Made by a program: the position numbers and the translations under genes. Shown piece after piece: positions 7,918 to 13,143 of a stretch of 13,143 nucleotides of DNA; the stretch's first letter is position 1; each line of letters starts with the position of its first letter. This DNA is from Gemmatimonadota bacterium (GTDB lineage: Bacteria > Gemmatimonadota > Gemmatimonadetes > Longimicrobiales > RSA9), in assembly GCA_019689775.1 (NCBI GenBank), contig JADGGV010000057.1:1-13143 (forward strand), given 5' to 3'. Under the pieces are notes generated by a model. The model ran no database searches. It was not told the origin of the DNA and saw nothing but the letters and a program-made list of their open reading frames with translations.

Positions 7918-8264
7918 TCGACCCGCTCGTGCGCGCCCTGGCGGGCGAGGAGCTGGACCCGCCGGAGCCCGTCCCCCCCGGCGTGTCGGTCCGGCGCGGC
8001 CGACTCATCCCGATGCTGGGTGGGCTTCTCTCCGGGATGGGACGCCCCGCGGCGGCGGTCACGCTCGGCCGAACCATCGTGGTCCACCCCGGCGTGCTGC
8101 TCACGACGCGGCTGCTCCGGCACGAGATGGCGCACGTTCGCCAGTGGCAGGCGCATCCGCTCACGTTCGCGGCGCGCTATGTCCTCGGCCACGTGCGCTA
8201 CGGCTACCACGCGAACCCCTTCGAGGTGGAGGCGCGGGCGGCCGAGGACAGACCCGCAGGCTGA
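7914..8264 (+). CDS. Small HExxH zincin-like protein, DUF4157-like
   Basis: A 116-residue protein without an obvious signal peptide or membrane helix. TLGRTIVVHPG (50-60) followed by LLRHEMAHVRQWQ resembles the DUF4157-type zinc-binding core, where HExxH (His70, Glu71, His74) would hold a metal and a catalytic Glu. A later NPFEVEARAAE (101-111) offers Glu104 or Glu106 as a third ligand, as in several gluzincin-type families. I infer a small metallopeptidase or a metal-binding protein; activity and substrate are unknown. Its ATG overlaps the comEC stop by four bases (ATGA), so it is probably translated by coupling from the comEC message and may act in the same process, although co-location could be incidental. 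The N-terminal 30 residues are rich in Pro, Glu and Asp. The gene is real by codon bias and intact motif; function is open. Confidence 0.85.
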   Translation: MIDPLVRALAGEELDPPEPVPPGVSVRRGRLIPMLGGLLSGMGRPAAAVTLGRTIVVHPGVLLTTRLLRHEMAHVRQWQAHPLTFAARYVLGHVRYGYHANPFEVEARAAEDRPAG

Positions 8265-8302
8265 GGGCGGTCGACCCCACGCGCCGCCCCGAACCGCTGG
8301 CC

Positions 8303-8312
8303 AGGAGGGAGG
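8303..8312 (+). promoter_or_regulatory. Strong ribosome binding site of fbp
   Basis: AGGAGGGAGG ends five bases before the ATG at 8318, with the AGGAGG core nine bases from the start. It fixes the start of the fructose-bisphosphatase gene and is much stronger than the sites before the other genes here, suggesting independent and efficient translation despite a gap of only 53 bases. Confidence 0.75.
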
Positions 8313-8317
8313 ACCTC

Positions 8318-9361
8318 ATGACCACGAAACCGGCTTCGGTCGTCACGATCGAGCGCCACATCATCGAGCAGGAGCGCCTCCACCCGGAGGCGACCGGCGC
8401 CTTCAGCAACATCCTCTACGAGATCGCGCTCGCCGCGAAGATCATCTCCCGCGAGGTCAACAAGGCGGGCCTCGTCGACATCCTCGGCGGCACGGAATCG
8501 GTCAACGTCCACGGCGAGCAGGTCAAGAAGCTGGACCTGTACGCCGACGAGGTGATCTTCAAGGCGCTCGACCACGGCGGGCTGCTTTGCTGCCTGGCCT
8601 CCGAGGAGCACGAGCACGTCCTCGACATCCCGCCGCAGTTCCCAACCGGCAAGTACGTGCTCCTCTACGACCCGCTCGACGGCTCGTCCAACATCGACGC
8701 CAACGTCTCCGTCGGCACGATCTTCTCCATCCACCGCAAGATCAGCGACCACCCCCGGGGCAGCCTCGAGGACTGCCTCCAGGCCGGCCGCCGGCAGGTC
8801 GCGGCCGGCTACGTCGTCTATGGCTCCTCGACCATGCTCGTCTACACGACGGGCGCCGGCGTGCACGGCTTCACGCTCGATCCGTCCATCGGCGAGTTCC
8901 TGCTCAGCCATCCGAACATCCGCATCCCACGCCCCGGTCAGCGGATCTACAGCGTCAACGAGGGGAACTGGAGCCGCTGGTCGGACGGCCAGCGCCGCTT
9001 CATCGACTACCTCAAGGGGGTCGACAGCCGCAACGACAAGCCGTACTCCAGCCGCTACATCGGCTCCCTCGTCGCCGACTTCCATCGCACGTTGCTCTAC
9101 GGCGGCATCTTCATGTACCCGGCGGACACCAAGTCCCCGAACGGCAAGTTGCGCCTGCTCTACGAGGCCGCGCCGCTCGCGCTCATCGCCGAGCAGGCGG
9201 GCGGCCGCGGCACCGACGGCGAGCGCGACATCCTCGACATCCAGCCCGAGAGCCTGCACCAGCGCACGCCGCTCTACCTCGGCTCGCGGGAGCTCGTCGA
9301 CCTCGCCGGCGAGTACCTGGCGCGCGATCGGATGGAGGTCCCGGCCGGCGTCGGCGCCTGA
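8318..9361 (+). CDS. fbp: Fructose-1,6-bisphosphatase, class I
   Basis: Hydrolyses fructose 1,6-bisphosphate to fructose 6-phosphate, the committed step of gluconeogenesis, in the cytoplasm. It has 347 residues (E. coli Fbp about 332). The metal and phosphate site is clear: SEE with Glu96 and Glu97, then the signature DPLDGSSNIDANVSVGTIFSI with Asp118, Asp121 and Asn125. The C-terminal part has SRYIGSLVADFHRTLLYGGIFMYP and the class I signature GKLRLLYEAAPLA, where the Glu completes the metal site. The N-terminus starts a little earlier than in E. coli. The start is fixed by a strong AGGAGG. The gene lies 53 bases after the HExxH gene and ends at a perfect hairpin terminator, so it is either the last gene of the comEC transcript or has its own promoter in the short gap, where I see none. 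No sign of truncation. Confidence 0.96.
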   Translation: MTTKPASVVTIERHIIEQERLHPEATGAFSNILYEIALAAKIISREVNKAGLVDILGGTESVNVHGEQVKKLDLYADEVIFKALDHGGLLCCLASEEHEHVLDIPPQFPTGKYVLLYDPLDGSSNIDANVSVGTIFSIHRKISDHPRGSLEDCLQAGRRQVAAGYVVYGSSTMLVYTTGAGVHGFTLDPSIGEFLLSHPNIRIPRPGQRIYSVNEGNWSRWSDGQRRFIDYLKGVDSRNDKPYSSRYIGSLVADFHRTLLYGGIFMYPADTKSPNGKLRLLYEAAPLALIAEQAGGRGTDGERDILDIQPESLHQRTPLYLGSRELVDLAGEYLARDRMEVPAGVGA

Positions 9362-9384
9362 GCGTACCTCCGCACTCGATCGGC

Positions 9385-9420
9385 CCCCCGGGGCGGCTCA
9401 GCCGCCCCGGGGGCGTTCTT
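9385..9420 (+). terminator. Intrinsic terminator after fbp
   Basis: A perfect 13-base stem pairs 9385-9397 with 9401-9413 around a TCA loop, followed by CGTTCTT. It starts 24 bases after the fbp stop. The stem is almost entirely G:C, and the short T-rich tail is typical for a GC-rich genome. Confidence 0.85.
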
Positions 9421-9568
9421 GTGGCGGCCCGGCCGTCGGAACGGCGGGAGGCGCTGCCCGGTGCCCCGGGCTGGCGCCAGCCGCGAGCGGCCGCGGCTGC
9501 GAGGCACGCCGCGCCGGCGCCCCGCGCTTCGTCCAAGTGACGAGTACGCCGACGCTTCACGAACTGAC

Positions 9569-9597
9569 TTGACGGGGGCCGGCGCCGAGCCTAAGCT
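9569..9597 (+). promoter_or_regulatory. Candidate sigma70-type promoter upstream of receptor gene
   Basis: TTGACG at 9569-9574 matches five of six bases of the -35 consensus. It is separated by exactly 17 bases from TAAGCT at 9592-9597, a -10 form that is acceptable in GC-rich bacteria though only three of six match TATAAT. If used, it would give the receptor mRNA a leader of about 345 bases. Position and spacing support it; no experimental signal is available. Confidence 0.4.
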
Positions 9598-9663
9598 TCG
9601 CGGCGCCATCCCACGAGACGGGGAGCTCGACGAGAGCGACGTCCACTATCGGTAAATTCACGC

Positions 9664-9669
9664 TATACT
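9664..9669 (+). promoter_or_regulatory. Candidate -10 box TATACT
   Basis: TATACT is a five-of-six match to TATAAT, in one of the few AT-rich patches of the window (GGTAAATTCACGCTATACTC). No good -35 lies 16-18 bases upstream, so an alternative sigma factor or an activator would be needed. Transcription would start around 9675-9677, at the GTG of the possible leader ORF. Confidence 0.3.
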
Positions 9670-9675
9670 CAACTC

Positions 9676-9951
9676 GTGTTGCAAGTTCCGTCCGGTCTGG
9701 TCGGGCGGTGGTCGGAGGAGAGCGTCATCGACTCGTGGGAGTCGGCGTCCGCGAGTGCCGCTTCGGACCGTAACGCGCGCTCGAAACGTGCCCGGTGGGT
9801 GGCGCGGCTGGATGGCGTGGCGGGCGCCAGCTCGAACGCAGAGCATGCATTGTCCATGGAACGACGCAGTTCTCGCGGTGGCCGGGCTCGATGGATAGAG
9901 CCCTGGCCGCTCTTGTTTTTGGGCAGACAACCTCAACAGGGGAAGCCGTGA
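9676..9951 (+). other. Possible small leader ORF before the receptor gene (doubtful)
   Basis: An open frame of 91 codons runs from GTG 9676 to TGA 9949-9951, and its stop shares a base with the receptor ATG (TGATG). The GTG lies seven bases after the TATACT box, so it could be read as a leaderless start. The product is Ser/Arg/Trp-rich with no domain, signal peptide or membrane segment I recognise, and its third-position GC is clearly lower than in the neighbouring genes. That speaks against a conserved protein. It could be a leader peptide coupling translation to the receptor, or simply chance. Confidence 0.2.
9938..9944 (+). promoter_or_regulatory. Ribosome binding site of the receptor gene
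   Basis: AGGGGAA lies six bases before ATG 9951 and decides the start. The frame is open further upstream to 9795, but only from this ATG does a normal signal peptide follow directly. A GTG at 9948 is the only close alternative. Confidence 0.65.
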
Positions 9952-12900
9952 TGAGAGTCTTACGCTGCGTGCTCGCCTTTTTGACGGCCGTCGGGATCGC
10001 GACGGGCGCTGGGCGGCTGTCGGCACAGTCGACGACGGGCAGCATCGGTGGAACGGTACGCGGCGCGGATGGTCCTGTCGCCGGCGCGCAGGTCACGATT
10101 CGCAATCCCGCGACCGGGGTCACGCGGTCGGTCGCGACGACGGAGGCCGGCCACTTCCTGGTGGCCGGGCTGGAAACCGGGACGTACACGGTCTCGGTCG
10201 AGCGCATCGGCATGGCGTCGCAGACGCGGCAGGTCTACGTGGCTCTTGGCCAGTTGACGCGTGCCGACTTCAACCTCGAGACGCAGGCGGTCGAGATCAG
10301 CGGCGTCACCGTGCAGGCCGCGGCGCCGTCCGACATCATCAGCCCCACGCACACGGGCGTCCTGACCGCGATCACGGACTCGGCGCTGCGTCGCCTGCCC
10401 TCGCTGAACCGGAACTTCACCGACTTCGTCGCGCTGACGCCGCAGGTGTCGACGACGCTACCGAACGGCGGCCTCTCCGGCGGCGGCGTGAACAACCGCT
10501 ATAACCAGGTGCAGATCGACGGCACGACGGAGACGGACCTCTTCGGCCTGGGCTCGACCGGCCAGCCGGGCGGGCAGGCGAACGGGAAGTCGATCGGCAT
10601 CGAGGCGGTGAAGGAGTACCAGGTCCTGCTTGCGCCGTTCGACGTGCGCCATGGGAACTTCGCCGGGCTGCTCGTCAACGCGGTGACGAAGACCGGCACG
10701 AACGAGTTCCATGGCTCGCTCTACGGCTTCGGCCGAAACCAGGATCTGACGCGGAGCCAGGATTACCTGAACGACTACTCCCAGTACCAGTACGGCTTCA
10801 CGCTCGGGGGCCCGATCGTGCGGGACAAGGTGCTGTTCTTCACGAACGTCGAGCGGCAGTCGTACAGCACCCCGGCCACGGGCATTTACCTCGGCGCGAA
10901 GGGCTACAACGTCAGCGCGGCGGACATCGACGCCGCCAAGCAGGCGCTCGAGAGCTTCGGGGTGCCGACGGGCTCGGCCGGCGCGGTGAAGTTGCACAAC
11001 CCGCTGACGAACATCTTCGCGCGCCTGGACTTCCCGGACCTGCCGTTCAACAGCGCGCTGGTTCTGCGCTACAACTACGGCGACGCGAGGAGCGAGGCGC
11101 TCGCGCGCGGCTCGACCGGGCAGTCGCCGACGCTGGCGCTGACGTCGAACCAGTATCAGTACGCCTCGAAGAAGCACGCGCCGGCGCTGGAGCTGCGGAC
11201 CCACTTCGCGAATGGCGGCTACAACGAGCTGCGCGCGTCGTACACGCGGATTCGCGATCCGCGTACCGCCACGGGCGCCTCGAACGCGCCGCAGGTGAGC
11301 GTGAACATCCCGGGCGCGCAGATCGTGGCCGGGACCGAGCGGTACTCGCAGGGCAATGAGGTGCGTCAGGACATCGTCGAGCTGACCGACAACGTCACGA
11401 TCCCGCTGGGCAACCACACACTGACGATCGGGACGCAGAACGAGTTCTTCAAGGCGTACAACCTGTATGCGCAGTCGGCGAACGGCGTCTGGACCTTCGA
11501 TTCCGTCGACTCGCTCCGCGCCGGCAAGGCCTACTCCTACATCGTCGGCGTGCCGGCCCCGGGCACCGGGGACGGGCACGTCGAGTTCAGGACGGCGACG
11601 CTCAGCGCGTACATCCAGGACCAGTGGGCCGCCACGCCGACGTTCACGCTGACCTACGGGCTGCGGGTGGACCGGCCCTCGTTCTCCGACAAGCCGCCGA
11701 CGAACCCGACCGTGCTGGCGGAGTTCGGCCGTAATACGGCCGATATCCCGTCCGGTCACCTCCAGTGGTCGCCGCGCGTCGGCTTCAACTGGGACGTGAC
11801 CGGCGATCGCAGGAACCAGCTCCGTGGCGGTATCGGCGCCTTCGTCGGTCACCCGGCCTACGTCTGGTTGAGCAACGCGTTCCAGAACTCGGGCCTGACC
11901 GGCGTGCAGCTCCTCACGTGCACCCGGACCGCCCCGACGTTCGACGCGGCCGCGGTCCGGACGCCGCCGACGGCGTGCTCGAATGGCGTGACGGCGAGCG
12001 CCGGCAGCGAGATCGACCTGGTCCAGTCGAGCGTGCGGATGCCGCAGACGCTGCGCGGTTCGCTGGGCTACGACCGTGACCTCGGCCACAACGTGATCGC
12101 CTCGCTGACGGCGCTCTACACGAAGGCGCTCTACGCGCCATTCTACTACAACCTCGCGCTGACGGACCCGATCGGCGTCGACGCGAAGGGCCGCGTGCTG
12201 TACGGAACCCGCCCGGGCAGCCCGTCGCTCAAGGTGGCTGGCCGCAACACGGTCATCGACGTGGCCAACCAGAACAAGGATCACTTCTATAACCTGACCG
12301 CCGAGCTGACGCGCCGCTTCGTGGACCGGTGGGAGGGGAGCCTCGCCTACACGTACAGCCGCGGCTGGGACGTCCAGAGCTTCACATCCAGCACGGCGTA
12401 CTCGCAGTACCGGTACGGCCGCGTGTGGGCGGGGAACCAGATGGACAAGACGGCGACCCGCTCCTCGTTCGAGCAGCGCCACCGCATCGTCGCGCAGGGG
12501 AGCTACACGTTCCCGACCAACACCACGGTGTCGCTGATCTACACCGGGTCCTCGGGGATCCCGTACAACTTCGTCTACACCGCCGACTTGAACGGCGACG
12601 GCCTGACGTTCAACGATCCGATCTATGTGCCGACCGATGCCACGAACCCGAACGAGATCCAGTTCGTGGACGCCCGGTTCGGCAGCCAGACCGTCACGGC
12701 CGCGCAGCAGGCGGCGGCGTTCGAGAAGTTCATCCAGTCGGACGACTGCCTGCGGAAGCAGCGCGGCCACATCATGGAGCGGAACGTCTGCACCGCGCCG
12801 TGGACCAACATCGTGAACCTTAGCGTCCGTCAGTCGCTGCGGACGCTCGGCGTCCAGAACGTGTCGCTCCAGTTGGACATCTTCAACCTGATGAACCTGC

Positions 12901-13103
12901 TGAATCGCGACTGGGGCCACGTCACCACGCAGTTCAGCGACGTGGGGCTGCTCGGTCTCGGCTCGGGCTCGGCCGGGCTGCCGACCGGGACGCTGGTCAA
13001 CAGCCAGGGCGCGTTCACGTTCGATCCGAGCACGAAGGTGTTCGACTACAACCGGCTCGAGTCCAACTACCAACTCCAGCTGGGGCTGCGTTACACCTTC
13101 TGA
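9951..13103 (+). CDS. TonB-dependent receptor, Oar-like, with carboxypeptidase-regulatory-like domain
   Basis: A 1050-residue outer-membrane protein of the Oar/CarboxypepD-regulatory class of TonB-dependent receptors, which take up large or scarce substrates using TonB energy. The signal peptide covers about 1-25 (LSA before Gln26). The Ig-like carboxypeptidase-regulatory domain covers about 27-115 (GSIGGTVRGADGPVAGAQVTIRN, then GTYTVSVERIGM). The plug domain runs from about 120 to 250, with NQVQIDGTTETD and NAVTKTGTNEFHGSLYGFGRN. The rest is a long beta-barrel. DLNGDGLTFND at 879-889 looks like a calcium-binding loop common in this class. The C-terminus LQLGLRYTF ends in Phe, the outer-membrane assembly signal. 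No TonB box is evident. The gene stands alone between two terminators, with no SusD-like, TonB or ExbBD gene beside it, so its substrate cannot be inferred. Confidence 0.95.
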   Translation: MRVLRCVLAFLTAVGIATGAGRLSAQSTTGSIGGTVRGADGPVAGAQVTIRNPATGVTRSVATTEAGHFLVAGLETGTYTVSVERIGMASQTRQVYVALGQLTRADFNLETQAVEISGVTVQAAAPSDIISPTHTGVLTAITDSALRRLPSLNRNFTDFVALTPQVSTTLPNGGLSGGGVNNRYNQVQIDGTTETDLFGLGSTGQPGGQANGKSIGIEAVKEYQVLLAPFDVRHGNFAGLLVNAVTKTGTNEFHGSLYGFGRNQDLTRSQDYLNDYSQYQYGFTLGGPIVRDKVLFFTNVERQSYSTPATGIYLGAKGYNVSAADIDAAKQALESFGVPTGSAGAVKLHNPLTNIFARLDFPDLPFNSALVLRYNYGDARSEALARGSTGQSPTLALTSNQYQYASKKHAPALELRTHFANGGYNELRASYTRIRDPRTATGASNAPQVSVNIPGAQIVAGTERYSQGNEVRQDIVELTDNVTIPLGNHTLTIGTQNEFFKAYNLYAQSANGVWTFDSVDSLRAGKAYSYIVGVPAPGTGDGHVEFRTATLSAYIQDQWAATPTFTLTYGLRVDRPSFSDKPPTNPTVLAEFGRNTADIPSGHLQWSPRVGFNWDVTGDRRNQLRGGIGAFVGHPAYVWLSNAFQNSGLTGVQLLTCTRTAPTFDAAAVRTPPTACSNGVTASAGSEIDLVQSSVRMPQTLRGSLGYDRDLGHNVIASLTALYTKALYAPFYYNLALTDPIGVDAKGRVLYGTRPGSPSLKVAGRNTVIDVANQNKDHFYNLTAELTRRFVDRWEGSLAYTYSRGWDVQSFTSSTAYSQYRYGRVWAGNQMDKTATRSSFEQRHRIVAQGSYTFPTNTTVSLIYTGSSGIPYNFVYTADLNGDGLTFNDPIYVPTDATNPNEIQFVDARFGSQTVTAAQQAAAFEKFIQSDDCLRKQRGHIMERNVCTAPWTNIVNLSVRQSLRTLGVQNVSLQLDIFNLMNLLNRDWGHVTTQFSDVGLLGLGSGSAGLPTGTLVNSQGAFTFDPSTKVFDYNRLESNYQLQLGLRYTF

Positions 13104-13130
13104 CCGGCCGCGCTGCGGCCGGTCTCTTAT
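13103..13130 (+). terminator. Terminator hairpin after the receptor gene
   Basis: A perfect nine-base stem pairs 13103-13111 with 13115-13123 around a GCT loop. It begins in the last base of the receptor stop codon. The following CTCTTAT would serve as a short T-rich tail, but those bases coincide with an adapter-like sequence, so only the stem can be trusted as genomic. Confidence 0.6.
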
Positions 13131-13143
13131 ACCCAACTGACGA
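13120..13143. other. Probable sequencing-adapter remnant at contig end
   Basis: The last 24 bases match the Nextera mosaic end CTGTCTCTTATACACATCT followed by the read-1 adapter start GACGC at 20 of 24 positions, with an unbroken run of 11 (GTCTCTTATAC, 13122-13132). Mismatches are at 13121, 13133, 13136 and 13143. Composition changes abruptly from GC-rich to AT-rich at this point. The true genomic end is probably near 13121-13123. Confidence 0.6.

Larger units (their letters stand above)
9421..9950. other. Long intergenic region and receptor leader
   Basis: About 530 bases without a gene I can support. The left part (9421-9560) is very GC-rich and featureless apart from short inverted repeats. 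From about 9565 onward the sequence is less GC-biased and holds two candidate promoters. Around 9730-9770 two small hairpins lie next to each other: GACTC/GAGTC at 9730-9734 and 9739-9743, and GTCCG/CGGAC at 9747-9751 and 9764-9768. No tRNA, known riboswitch, repeat array or insertion sequence was recognised. The region separates the fbp terminator from the receptor gene and is the natural place for receptor regulation. Confidence 0.5.

Noticed and set aside
9419..9655. Open frame of 78 codons after the fbp terminator
   Set aside because: It starts at the tail of the terminator, is Arg/Pro-rich, has no ribosome binding site or domain, and crosses the candidate promoter.
9795..9950. N-terminal extension of the receptor from ATG 9795
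   Set aside because: It would place about 52 polar residues before a normal signal peptide. The AGGGGAA site and the signal sequence both point to ATG 9951.
11724..11738. Palindromic GGCCGTA-A-TACGGCC inside the receptor gene
   Set aside because: It lies in a conserved coding stretch, is short, and has no promoter or operator context; it is most likely chance.
10458..13136. Very long open frame on the minus strand (892 codons) opposite the receptor gene
   Set aside because: It is antisense to a well-supported TonB receptor, is Arg/Val/His-rich without domains, and its first codons lie in the adapter-like end. GC-rich codon bias commonly leaves the opposite strand open.
1..13143. CRISPR arrays, tRNA or rRNA genes, insertion sequences, phage or defence genes
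   Set aside because: Read for direct repeats, cloverleaf-like segments, transposase motifs and terminal inverted repeats; none was found.

Overview
This GC-rich window (roughly 70% GC or more by eye, strong third-position GC bias) looks like a chromosomal segment of a Gram-negative outer-membrane bacterium. Gemmatimonadota is the best guess. The grounds are the Oar-type TonB-dependent receptor with its DDCLRKQRG...NVCTAPW-like C-terminal region, the FadL/PorV-like outer-membrane protein paired with a lipoprotein, and the base composition. This is family-level recognition; no database search was run. All genes are on the + strand.

Left block (1-5379): a tightly packed, apparently co-transcribed run. 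It holds alanine racemase (5' end cut by the window edge), cytidine deaminase, an unrecognised lipoprotein, a FadL/PorV-like outer-membrane beta-barrel protein and the tRNA methylthiotransferase MiaB. The first four genes overlap by 17, 1 and 4 bases, and miaB follows after 22 bases. So a peptidoglycan-precursor gene, a pyrimidine-salvage gene, a cell-envelope pair and a tRNA-modification gene share one probable transcript.

Middle block (5380-9420): a gap of about 195 bases holding a strong two-tier inverted repeat, then comEC (DNA uptake channel), a small HExxH protein overlapping comEC by 4 bases, and class I fructose-1,6-bisphosphatase with a strong ribosome binding site and a near-ideal intrinsic terminator.

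Right block (9421-13143): a noncoding leader of about 530 bases with two candidate promoters, then one large Oar-like TonB-dependent receptor gene ending at a terminator hairpin. The last ~24 bases closely resemble the Nextera transposase mosaic end plus read-1 adapter, so this is probably the end of an assembled contig and those bases are probably not genomic.

Most of the window is ordinary housekeeping content and I see no clear new system. The items most worth a second look are the coupled lipoprotein/outer-membrane pair, the HExxH protein coupled to comEC, the long receptor leader with a possible small ORF, and the adapter-like terminus.
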